Positions 56,981 to 64,000 of a DNA stretch of 64,000 nucleotides are shown here, piece by piece (positions within the stretch are counted from its first letter, which is position 1; the number at the start of each line of letters is the position of its first letter). The translations under genes were made by a program, and so were the position numbers. The stretch is from positions 62,001 through 126,000 of the forward strand of contig NZ_JACSIT010000154.1 of NCBI RefSeq assembly GCF_014349155.1, read 5' to 3'. Under the pieces are notes generated by a model. It did no database searches. It was not told the DNA's origin and saw only the letters and a program-made list of their open reading frames with translations. This DNA comes from Neolewinella lacunae (GTDB lineage: Bacteria > Bacteroidota > Bacteroidia > Chitinophagales > Saprospiraceae).

Positions 56981-57011
56981 TTGATCTTTTCGTGGGGCGG
57001 TGTTTTACGTT

Positions 57012-57029
57012 GGGCGCGGTCGCAGGTGC
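57012..57029 (+). repeat. Dispersed 18-mer, copy 12
   Basis: GGGCGCGGTCGCAGGTGC, exact, downstream of the PepSY gene and just before the AT-rich island. Confidence 0.9.
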
Positions 57030-57121
57030 AGGCTGCGTCGCCCCAGGGGAAGAGCGGGGGGAGGTTATTGAACCAGCCCGCTTAGCTATGCTCTTGGGGC
57101 GTCACTTCTATGAGTGAAAAG

Positions 57122-57649
57122 TCAAAATATCGGGCAGCCTGCAGATATAAATTTGTAAGAAATATCCAGAATTTTTCCACCTTTTTTAAGCTTTTTAAGT
57201 TCGTTTTCTACTTCTTGATTATAAAACTCTTTGACAAGAATTTGTTCATTTTGGGGCGAAAAATATTTCCTAGGGGCTGCTAGAAAATACTCGTAAACCC
57301 TGACTACTTTTTGCCCTCTTCTAACTTTCCCCTTTTTAATTTTTTCGAACATATCAATGCACGGGGCTTTCAGGAACGCCATTATGGTATTTTCGCCTAT
57401 TTTGGATTCAAATTCGATTCCATTTTGATTGAAGGCTACAAGTTCTCCTTTTTTTAAATAAAGTGTTACCACTAATTTTTTCACAAGAAAATCACGGCCT
57501 TCGATAGGAAGGTCAAAATCTTGAGGCGTAGCTCTAACATAAGCATCAAGACAATAAATATAACTTTGAATCATATCTTCATTAGCTTCAGATTGGCATA
57601 TCACTGGCAATGAGTATATTGAAATGAAAATTATAAATAGTAGCTTCAT
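57122..57649 (-). CDS. Secreted AT-rich hypothetical protein, candidate immunity partner
   Basis: 175 residues. Signal peptide MKLLFIIFISIYSLPVICQ. The mature part is Lys/Glu-rich and alpha/beta (FLVKKLVVTLYLKKGELVAF, NTIMAFLKAPCIDMFEKIKKG, VVRVYEYFLAAPRKYFS). Family not recognised. It starts 5 bases after the stop of the HExxH-domain fragment, the place of an immunity gene in polymorphic toxin loci. A periplasmic location would suit neutralising a toxin delivered from outside (inference). Base composition is strongly AT-rich compared with all neighbours, a sign of horizontal acquisition. Confidence 0.65.
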   Translation of the reverse strand: MKLLFIIFISIYSLPVICQSEANEDMIQSYIYCLDAYVRATPQDFDLPIEGRDFLVKKLVVTLYLKKGELVAFNQNGIEFESKIGENTIMAFLKAPCIDMFEKIKKGKVRRGQKVVRVYEYFLAAPRKYFSPQNEQILVKEFYNQEVENELKKLKKGGKILDISYKFISAGCPIF

Positions 57650-57654
57650 TATTC

Positions 57655-58080
57655 TTAGTTGCAGGGTTCAAAATTAAAGTCTCCAAGGCTATCGCCATCT
57701 GGAAGGCCATTGCCGCAATTGTCACTTGCTGCGTGTAAAAAGGTATTCATTGATGCCTGTATATCTTCTGATGATAAGCCATATGGCATACTATTCCTCC
57801 AGGCTCCGTATGCTGCAGTTTCTTGAAGTCCAGACCAGGCCATTAAATCTACCATGAAATCAGCAATTGAGTCGTTTTGACCTTCTATCACTGCGCGAAG
57901 ATTATTTATATAGTTATTAGCCATAGTTTCATGTTCTGCATCTAATATGCCACCAGGGGCAAATAAGGGAAATTTAATTTGAAATTCACTCTGGCTTAAA
58001 GTTGCTCTGAAATAGTCGATATAACCATGGATAGCTTCATGCATAATTAATCCACGAGTGAATTCTTTAGTACAACCGAT
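57655..58080 (-). pseudogene. C-terminal HExxH metallopeptidase toxin-like domain, 5' end lost
   Basis: About 141 residues open at the 5' end. The frame reads GCTKEFTRGLIMHEAIHGYIDYF, with zinc motif HEAIH, then AEHETMANNYINNL and DLMAWSGLQETAAY. These occur in C-terminal domains of large secreted Bacteroidota proteins (Rhs-like or repeat-rich polymorphic toxins). The frame runs straight into the left end of an IS1-type element at 58081 and no matching upstream part exists on the other side. So this is the tail of a gene cut by insertion and deletion. The Met at 58044 lies within the motif region and is not a natural start. Confidence 0.72.
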
Positions 58081-58669
58081 GGCGGTGTATCATTAGTAAT
58101 GGCACTCTGTAAAGGAAGATGGCAGCTGGGCAAGTTCACTATCTTAGTGGCGACAAAACTCAGAAAGAATGCTTACCTGCCCAAGCTGCACGAGCTGCAA
58201 GATAATCATGTACGGCAAAACTCACCACCAAAAGCAACGTTTTCGTTGTAAGGATTGTAACAGACAGTTTGTCGTAGATAATGGCCACTTGATCAGCAAA
58301 GAGAAACGTGGATACATTGAGCGACTGCTTAGCGAAAGGGTAAGCTTACGTGGAATTTGTCGTTCCATGGAAGTGAGCATGACTTGGCTGATGAACTTTG
58401 CGGCTTCAATCTGGGAGCAAACGCTGGACAATTTGGGAGTAGATTACGAGCTCCTAGAGAATCTGAGTGATGAAGAGCTACAATCCGTTGAAATTCAATT
58501 AGATGAAATGTGGTCCTTCGTCGGCTGCAAGAAAAACAAGCGTTGGATCTGGGTAGTCTATTGCCCAGCGATCAAGCAGGTTTTGGCCTTTCATGTTGGA
58601 GGTCGAGGTGTTTCGCCCCCCCCACCTTTCCCACTTCATTCAACGATAGGCCAGTACCATCTCACCGCC
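58081..58669 (+). mobile_element. Truncated IS1-family insertion sequence
   Basis: Left end starts GGCGGTGTATCATTAG; the right end reads, inverted, GGCGGTGAGATGGTACTGGC, a partial match. The element contains only the first ~145 codons of the transposase and is missing most of its 3' half. No target duplication is seen at the outer junctions, consistent with a deletion that also removed the front of the HExxH gene. A run of C residues marks the broken point near 58610. Confidence 0.75.
58169..58608 (+). pseudogene. IS1-family transposase, truncated
   Basis: N-terminal ~146 residues of a single-frame InsAB-type transposase. Zinc-ribbon LTCPSCTSCKIIMYGKTHHQKQRFRCKDCNRQFV, HTH region (ERVSLRGICRSMEVSMTWLMNF), and first DDE-type acid in QLDEMWSFVGCKKNKRWIW. 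Family similarity ends after VLAFHVGGRG; the following ~38 residues are Pro-rich noise, and the remaining catalytic residues are absent. It cannot be active. Confidence 0.88.
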
Positions 58670-58800
58670 CAAAAACCACAAATTGTTTTGCTTGTTTCAT
58701 TTTTCTTCGTACATTTGTGCGACTAGCGGACTAATGCAGAAGTTGAATCAGCTCACTAGTAACTCGCCTTTCCTCCCCAACCTTGCTACTACCTACATCC

Positions 58801-60711
58801 ATGGCCGAAGCGCAATACACCGAAGACAATATCCGCTCGCTCGACTGGCGGGAGCACATCCGCCTCCGCCCCGGCATGTACATTGGTAAACTGGGCGACG
58901 GCGCCAGCCCCGACGATGGCATTTACATCCTGCTCAAAGAAGTCATTGACAACTCCATCGACGAGTACGTGATGGGCCACGGGCGGGAGATTGACGTCCG
59001 CATTGAAGATGGCGTGGCCTCCGTGCGCGACTTTGGCCGCGGCATCCCCCTGGGCAAAGTCATCGACGTCGTCTCCAAGATCAACACTGGCGGCAAGTAC
59101 GACAGCAAAGCCTTCAAAAAATCGGTGGGCCTTAACGGCGTCGGTTTGAAGGCCACCAACGCACTCTCGGAAGCTTTCACCGTCTACGCCGTCCGCGAAG
59201 GCAAACTCAAGCAGGCCGACTTCGCCTTCGGGGAACTCGTCAAAGACCATAAGCCCGTGAAAACCAATGAGGCCGACGGAACTTTCGTCAGTTTCCGGGC
59301 CGACCACAGCATCTTCAAAAAGTACAAGTACCGGCCCGACTACATCGAGAACCAGCTCTGGAACTACGCCTACCTGAACGCCGGCCTGAAACTGAACTAC
59401 AACGGTAAGACGCTGGTGAGCAAAAACGGCCTGAAGGACCTGCTGGAGCGTCGCGTGGGTGAAGAGTTGCAGCGCTACCCCGTAATCCACCTCAAGGAAG
59501 AGGACGTGGAAGTGGCCATCACCCACGGCAATGCCTACGGCGAGACCTACTACAGTTTCGTCAACGGCCAGCACACCACCCAGGGCGGTACCCACCTCAA
59601 CGCCTTCAAGCAGGCCTTTGTGGATGCGGTGCAGAAGCACTTCAATAAGAGCTACGACCGCAAAGACATCCTGGCCAGCATCGTGGCCGCCGTGGCCGTC
59701 AAGGTAGAAGACCCCATCTTTGAATCCCAGACCAAAACGAAGTTGGGATCAACGGAAATGGGGCCGGGTTCGCCGACGGTGCAGACCTTCATGCGCAACT
59801 TCCTGCTGGAGAAGCTCGACAACTACCTGCACAAGAACCCCACCGTTGCCCAAGACCTTGAAAAGCGAATCAAGCAGTCGGAGCGGGAGCGCAAGGAAAT
59901 CGCCGGCATCAAAAAACTGGCCAACGCCCGGGCCAAAAAGGCCAACCTCCACAACAAAAAGCTGCGCGAATGCCGCGTCCAGTACAACTCCACGGATAAA
60001 AAGCACAGCGAAGAGCAGAAGCTGGCGACGACCATCTTCATCACCGAGGGAGACTCCGCCAGTGGATCGATTACGGTGGCGCGGGACGTACAGACCCAGG
60101 CCGTCTTTTCCCTCCGCGGCAAGCCCCTCAACTGCTTCGGACAAACCAAAAAGGTAGTCTACGAAAACGAGGAGTTCAACCTCCTCCAGCACGCCCTCAA
60201 CATTGAAGATGGGGTAGACGAGTTGCGCTACAACCGCGTCGTAATTGCGACTGACGCCGACGTGGACGGCATGCACATCCGCCTGCTGCTCCTCACCTTC
60301 TTCCTGCAATTTTTCCCGGATATGGTCGGGGCGGGCCACCTCTTCATCCTCGAAACGCCCCTGTTCCGGGTGCGTGATAAGCAGAAGACCTACTACTGCT
60401 ACAGCGAGGCGGAAAAACAGGAAGCCATTGAGAAACTGCGCGGCAAAGCGGAGATTACCCGCTTCAAAGGCCTGGGCGAAATCAGCCCGAATGAATTCAA
60501 GGACTTTATTGGTCCGGACATCCGCCTGGAACCCGTTGTGTTGGGCGAAGCGACCAACATCGACGACCTGCTGACCTACTACATGGGCAAAAACACCCCC
60601 GAGCGCCAGAACTTCATCATTGACAACCTCCGCATTGAACGGGACGCCGACCTGGACGAAGACGGCACCGCAGACGTCGAACAACTGGAAGAGGCGGAAG
60701 CTTTGGGATAA
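58801..60711 (+). CDS. parE: DNA topoisomerase IV subunit B
   Basis: 636 residues from the ATG at 58801. GHKL ATPase ([51 protein letters not shown]), transducer with [13 protein letters not shown] and the switch Lys in SQTKTKLGS. The TOPRIM domain has [40 protein letters not shown] and [13 protein letters not shown]. Size and TOPRIM details fit ParE rather than GyrB, which is longer. It decatenates chromosomes with ParC; no parC gene follows and the next gene is convergent. The upstream gap is the broken IS element. Confidence 0.93.
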   Translation: MAEAQYTEDNIRSLDWREHIRLRPGMYIGKLGDGASPDDGIYILLKEVIDNSIDEYVMGHGREIDVRIEDGVASVRDFGRGIPLGKVIDVVSKINTGGKYDSKAFKKSVGLNGVGLKATNALSEAFTVYAVREGKLKQADFAFGELVKDHKPVKTNEADGTFVSFRADHSIFKKYKYRPDYIENQLWNYAYLNAGLKLNYNGKTLVSKNGLKDLLERRVGEELQRYPVIHLKEEDVEVAITHGNAYGETYYSFVNGQHTTQGGTHLNAFKQAFVDAVQKHFNKSYDRKDILASIVAAVAVKVEDPIFESQTKTKLGSTEMGPGSPTVQTFMRNFLLEKLDNYLHKNPTVAQDLEKRIKQSERERKEIAGIKKLANARAKKANLHNKKLRECRVQYNSTDKKHSEEQKLATTIFITEGDSASGSITVARDVQTQAVFSLRGKPLNCFGQTKKVVYENEEFNLLQHALNIEDGVDELRYNRVVIATDADVDGMHIRLLLLTFFLQFFPDMVGAGHLFILETPLFRVRDKQKTYYCYSEAEKQEAIEKLRGKAEITRFKGLGEISPNEFKDFIGPDIRLEPVVLGEATNIDDLLTYYMGKNTPERQNFIIDNLRIERDADLDEDGTADVEQLEEAEALG

Positions 60712-60784
60712 AATCGGGTGGGAGGCTGGCTGTGCCTGTTTCTGATCCGGCGGTGGTGCTTGGGTGGGGCCTTGCGGGTAGCCA

Positions 60785-60871
60785 TCAACATTCGAACATG
60801 TTCGAAAGTACGGGGGCAACCTCCGCGCGGGGAGGGGGCGAAATCAACATTTGAACATGTTCGAAAGTACG
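60785..60871. repeat. Direct repeat carrying the palindrome TTCGAACATGTTCGAA
   Basis: TCAACATTYGAACATGTTCG followed by AAAGTACG occurs at 60785-60812 and 60844-60871. Each contains a 16-base palindrome (60791-60806 perfect; 60850-60865 one base off). They lie in the gap between the convergent parE and stress-protein genes. Confidence 0.85.
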
Positions 60872-60929
60872 AGGGGCCGTACAATACCCCATCCCCCCGC
60901 TCGGGTTGCTAAAGCTCCTACCGACGTGC

Positions 60930-61751
60930 TTAGCCCTCCAATTGCAACACCAGCAAGGGAATGGAAGGATGGAGCACCATCTGACGGGTACTGCTCTTAT
61001 TGAACAGCCGATTCCAGAAGCCACGTTGCTGGGTGACCATTACGGCCAGGTCGATGGGGAATTCGCTGAGGTAGTTTTTCAGCCCTTCCTGCACACTATC
61101 GGCCTCCACCTCCTGGATCTCAAAGGTGAATTCCGGTTCGGGTTGCTGGAACAGGGGGGCGAAAAGTTGCTCGCGGGTGCCGGGATGGGCACCTTCCTCG
61201 TCGTTGACGTGCACGAAATGGACGCGGGCGTGGAAGAGCTCGTTGAAGTCCATGAAAAGAAGGACCGCCCGCCGGCTCAGGGAAATGCTGTTGCTGGCGT
61301 ACAGGATGTTCTGGTATTCGGCAAAGGTTGCCTGCTTGGGGACGAGCAGGACGGGACATTCCGCCCGGCTTACTACGGAGGTGGAAACGGTACCGAAGAG
61401 GTTTTCCAGCAAGTCCGTCTCGCCGGTAGCGCCCATAACGATGAGGTCGTGCTGCTTGCTTTCTTCGACGATTTTATCGGCAGCGAAGCCGAGGAGCAAT
61501 TCCGCTTTGCGGGTTATCCCCGCAGTGGTGGGGATGGTGTCCAGAAACTGGTGCATCCTGTTTTCGCGCTCGTCCATCAATTCGCCAACGGGGGGAATGA
61601 CGAGGGCATCAGCCGTAGCCGTTTGCGGCGTAAAGACGTGAATCGCTTTCACGGAAGTGGCACCAACGAAAGCGCCCAGGGCCTCGGCGTAACGCAGGGC
61701 TGCGGCGGAGCCTACGCTGAAATCGACCGGAACAAGGATGCGAGCAATCAT
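60930..61751 (-). CDS. Tandem-domain universal stress protein
   Basis: 273 residues, two UspA folds. Domain 1 (~1-145) starts ILVPVDFSVGSAAALRYAEAL and contains the ATP-binding-type LIVMGATGETDLLENLFGTVSTSVVSRAECPVLLVP. Domain 2 (~150-272) starts NILYASNSISLSRRAVLLF and ends DLAVMVTQQRGFWNRLFNKSSTRQMVLHPSIPLLVLQ, lacking the G-x2-G-x9-G-S/T signature. So only domain 1 should bind ATP. Role in stress survival, molecular partners unknown. Monocistronic and convergent with parE. Confidence 0.92.
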   Translation of the reverse strand: MIARILVPVDFSVGSAAALRYAEALGAFVGATSVKAIHVFTPQTATADALVIPPVGELMDERENRMHQFLDTIPTTAGITRKAELLLGFAADKIVEESKQHDLIVMGATGETDLLENLFGTVSTSVVSRAECPVLLVPKQATFAEYQNILYASNSISLSRRAVLLFMDFNELFHARVHFVHVNDEEGAHPGTREQLFAPLFQQPEPEFTFEIQEVEADSVQEGLKNYLSEFPIDLAVMVTQQRGFWNRLFNKSSTRQMVLHPSIPLLVLQLEG

Positions 61752-61937
61752 GGAGAAGAGACTTTAAGGTGAGGAAGGGCCAAGATAAGCCGCCCGTTCG
61801 TTAGCGTAACACGCCTTCGTTGAATAAGGGTCGGTACCACCCTGAGGAAACCCGATTTAACGCGATTCTGCTTTTTCTATCCATCCATTTTATCATTCAT
61901 ACGTTACCACTGGGTACTGCCAACGTCGGATTGATTC

Positions 61938-63185
61938 ATGCTGACTACTTTCCTCTATCATCCTTGTGCCCCTGCGGTAAATTCTGCACCGACGGCTGCC
62001 CCACTGCGGGGAGCGGCGGGTTGGAGCATGCGTCGGTTTAGGACGGCGGAAGAAATCTGCCAGCACTGGCCGGAGGGTGAGCGTGCTGACGGTTTTTGGC
62101 TGCGGGCAGAGACTTTGGCTTTTCTCAGGAATCATCCGCAGGGGATCACCACGGAGGCGCTGTTGCTGGAGCACGCCCACGATGGCCGCCGGGTATGGCT
62201 GAGTGCTCAACCTTTCTCGTTCAGTGCAGCGGGGCAGGTCAGTGACCAAGCCAAGGGAAAAACTTCTTCCTACGACTTTCGGCGTCGGCTCCTCGCGCCC
62301 TTTTCCTTTCGGGTGCTCTGCATTGGGCAGTTTCTGGTGTCCGGGCCCTACGCCCAGGATGGCCTCCAAAATCTGGGGGCGGCGGAAGCCACGGACCTCC
62401 TGAGCGCCACCGCCGATGCCCTGATGGACAGCTGCCGCGGCTACACGGCTGTACTGCTTAAGGACCTTTACCCGACCGAGCACCCGGTCTCCTGCGCACT
62501 GGAACAACGGGGCTACCACGCCTTGCCCGCCGACCCCGTTATGGGTCTCCACATCCCTGCGCACTGGAACAATCTGGAAGACTACCTGCTGGACCTAAGC
62601 AGCAAGTACCGGGTTCGCTACCGCCGCGCCCGGGGAAAAATGGAGGGCCTGGAGCGCCGCCGCCTCTCCGCCGCTGAAGTCGATCGCTACCAAGACCGCA
62701 TTTACCACCTGTACCAGCAAACCAGCGCCGGGGCCGATTACAATGCGGCCACTTTGTCCGCTGCTTATTTCCCGTGGTTGGCCACGACGGGTTCACCCAG
62801 TAAGGGGCACCGTTCGGCTGCGCTGAGTTACTTCCACGGCTACTTCACGGCTAGCGGAGAAATGGTGGGCTTCACCTCCGGCATCGGCAACGGAAAGGTT
62901 TTTCACGCCCATTTCCTCGGCCTGGAAGATACCTACAAACGCAGCCACCATCTCTACCATAATATGCTCTACGACCTTTTGGCCACGGCCATCGAGGAAG
63001 GCTACGAAGAACTGGATTACGGCAGGACTGCCCTGGAGATCAAAAGCTCAGTAGGAGCCACCCCCGAGCGTTTCGCCTGCCAGCTCAAGGCCCGGCCGCG
63101 GCTGCTTAACCAACTGGTCCCTATCTTTACTCCTGCGGTTTATCAAGCCACCCCCTGGGAGGAGCGCAATCCTTTTCGAAATTAA
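61938..63185 (+). CDS. GNAT-superfamily (BioF2/FemAB-like) acyltransferase
   Basis: 415 residues, no signal peptide. The C-terminal half has the acyltransferase pattern of lipid II or BioF2-type GNATs: YLLDLSSKYRVRYRRARGKME, YHLYQQTSAGADYNAATLSAAYF, LSYFHGYFTASGEMVGFTSGIG and HLYHNMLYDLLATAIEEGYEELDYGRTALEIKSSVGATP (acyl-CoA fold). The first ~150 residues form a second, degenerate GNAT-like unit. It may add an amino acid or acyl group to a peptidoglycan or lipid precursor; the substrate is not known. The N terminus could start at the Met near residue 31. Confidence 0.7.
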   Translation: MLTTFLYHPCAPAVNSAPTAAPLRGAAGWSMRRFRTAEEICQHWPEGERADGFWLRAETLAFLRNHPQGITTEALLLEHAHDGRRVWLSAQPFSFSAAGQVSDQAKGKTSSYDFRRRLLAPFSFRVLCIGQFLVSGPYAQDGLQNLGAAEATDLLSATADALMDSCRGYTAVLLKDLYPTEHPVSCALEQRGYHALPADPVMGLHIPAHWNNLEDYLLDLSSKYRVRYRRARGKMEGLERRRLSAAEVDRYQDRIYHLYQQTSAGADYNAATLSAAYFPWLATTGSPSKGHRSAALSYFHGYFTASGEMVGFTSGIGNGKVFHAHFLGLEDTYKRSHHLYHNMLYDLLATAIEEGYEELDYGRTALEIKSSVGATPERFACQLKARPRLLNQLVPIFTPAVYQATPWEERNPFRN

Positions 63186-63371
63186 GCGTTTATTCGTTGG
63201 CTTCGAAAGGGTAAAAAGTTGGCCCTCTGGCCAGGTAAATTTTCTACTTGTCGGCTTTCGCCACAAATTTGTCAAAACGAACGGAAGTAACAAACCCCGG
63301 TGCTTTCCGGGAGGTTCTTTGGACAACACATCCTTTGAGAAAATTTATGTACGATTTTCCGCAGTTAAACC

Positions 63372-63402
63372 TTGGATAAACGGCAATATCGCCGTACTTT
63401 TC
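63372..63402 (+). promoter_or_regulatory. Promoter of the 75-residue gene
   Basis: TTG at 63372-63374, 20-base spacer, TACTTTTC at 63395-63402, near the Bacteroidota consensus. Leader of about 45 bases. Confidence 0.5.
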
Positions 63403-63456
63403 ATCGTACCTAATCCCGGCTGTTTTTACTACCACTAAAATCAAAACCAAGAGCTT

Positions 63457-63684
63457 ATGTCTACCCGTCGTAATATCAAGTACCGCTACCTGAAAACCAA
63501 AATGGCCCTCAGTCAAACCGTACAGGCGATCCTCGATATTAACCGAAAGCGGCGATTCTTCCGCCAGGACGACGGTAAACAGGAAGAGCTCAACGAGGAG
63601 CTCAAAGTTTTGAACGCCGTAGCCGAAAACCAGGCCCGCTCCCTGAAGTCTTTTGAACTGCAGCTCAAAAACGAAGTAGCGTAA
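63457..63684 (+). CDS. Small basic hypothetical protein
   Basis: 75 residues. Lys/Arg-rich start (MSTRRNIKYRYLKTKM), then a long amphipathic helix region (VQAILDINRKRRFF) and a Glu/Leu/Asn-rich C-terminal helix (KQEELNEELKVLNAVAENQARSLKSFELQLKNEV) likely to form a coiled coil. No known family. The codon pattern and the promoter support it as a real gene; the overlapping minus-strand frame is less protein-like. Confidence 0.6.
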   Translation: MSTRRNIKYRYLKTKMALSQTVQAILDINRKRRFFRQDDGKQEELNEELKVLNAVAENQARSLKSFELQLKNEVA

Positions 63685-63809
63685 ATCAGACAACATTGCC
63701 GGATGTCATGGCCTTCCTCGTTGCCTACGAGGACTGGGACTGGCGGCCAGTGGGTAAAGTTCAACAAAAGTACCCGGCAACCTTTCCGCCCGGGCTCTCA
63801 CATTCGCGT

Positions 63810-63817
63810 TACCTTTG
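63810..63817 (+). promoter_or_regulatory. -7 box of the last gene
   Basis: TACCTTTG, a perfect match to TAnnTTTG, 26 bases before the ATG at 63843. TTTCC at 63783-63787 is a weak -33. Confidence 0.55.
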
Positions 63818-63842
63818 CGTGGCATACCAAACTGCGCATAAT

Positions 63843-64000
63843 ATGTCTACTGCCCTCGACCACCTTGCTTCCGATAGCCGCATCTGGATCTACGGAGCCG
63901 AACGTGCCCTTACCCCCGATGAGGTTACGACCATCCGTACCCGCCTGCAGGATTTTGTTGCCAACTGGGTGAGCCACCGCCAGGAACTGACGGCCGCCGC
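63843..64000 (+). CDS. Conserved Bacteroidota protein often labelled 'ABC transporter ATPase' (partial)
   Basis: The first 52 residues are visible before the right edge. SDSRIWIYGAERALTPDEVTTIRTRLQDFVANWVSHRQELTA matches the start of a ~150-residue family conserved across Bacteroidota and commonly misnamed ABC transporter ATPase. No Walker motifs are present in this type of protein. Function unknown. Confidence 0.7.
   Translation, partial: MSTALDHLASDSRIWIYGAERALTPDEVTTIRTRLQDFVANWVSHRQELTAA

Noticed and set aside
63244-63696. Minus-strand open frame covering the 75-residue gene and the gap before it
   Set aside because: Its last ~60 codons look somewhat protein-like, but no start, family or promoter supports it, and the plus-strand gene has a promoter.

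Overview
The window comes from a GC-rich member of the Bacteroidota, most likely the Saprospiria (Lewinella-like). This is inferred from gene content and signals. There is a SusC/SusD pair, a PorV-like type IX secretion family protein, and the Bacteroidota-conserved order bamD-rpoZ-coaBC-DUF4835. ftsX-DUF3098-uppP, a fused CzcA/CusA-TolC efflux protein and LytTR/LytS regulators are also present. Several promoters fit the Bacteroidota pattern TTTG-N19..21-TAnnTTTG. No rRNA, tRNA or CRISPR array was seen.

Layout. 0-3.5 kb: SusD (cut by the left edge) and SusC. 3.9-6.2 kb: cobalamin riboswitch and BtuB-like receptor. 6.2-14 kb: DinB-like protein, aspartokinase, FtsE, PorV-like protein, FtsX-DUF3098-UppP, an ECF sigma factor. 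14.2-18 kb: DUF4835, CoaBC, RNA polymerase omega, BamD. 18-29.6 kb: DUF3137 protein, MFS transporter, LytTR/LytS pair, S41 peptidase, ApbE, Gfo/Idh/MocA oxidoreductase, formylglycine-enzyme-like protein, beta-barrel protein, two unknowns. 29.7-39.3 kb: RdgB operon, metallophosphoesterase, DksA-like protein, ferredoxin, beta-barrel protein, GH20 hexosaminidase, VanX-like dipeptidase, DUF6435-DUF2256-COX3. 39.5-46.8 kb: TamB, a probable small RNA, PhoD-like phosphatase, HAD protein. 47-53 kb: heavy-metal RND efflux operon. 53-57 kb: SDR, unknown membrane protein, M20 dipeptidase, PepSY protein. 57.1-58.7 kb: AT-rich island with a decapitated HExxH toxin-like domain, its probable immunity partner and a broken IS1-family element. 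58.8-64 kb: topoisomerase IV subunit B, universal stress protein, acyltransferase-like protein, two small conserved genes.

The most unusual aspect is the non-coding fraction. An 18-base word, GGGCGCGGNCGCAGGTGC, occurs 12 times exactly (one free position) plus several near-copies, in both orientations. It lies mostly in intergenic gaps, often within a few bases of a stop codon. One copy fills the spacer of the lysC promoter and another lies at the RND/TolC fusion joint. Separately, several unrelated short-repeat families (CATCTGACATC, TAGTTCATAGTTCA, AATAAAGGGGGAAAGG, CACTAAG plus UUCG terminators) fill gaps and in several cases begin exactly at the stop codon of the neighbouring gene. Three MITE-like elements with terminal inverted repeats, two families of REP-like hairpins, a candidate attenuator before the ferredoxin gene and a candidate 6S-like RNA complete the picture.
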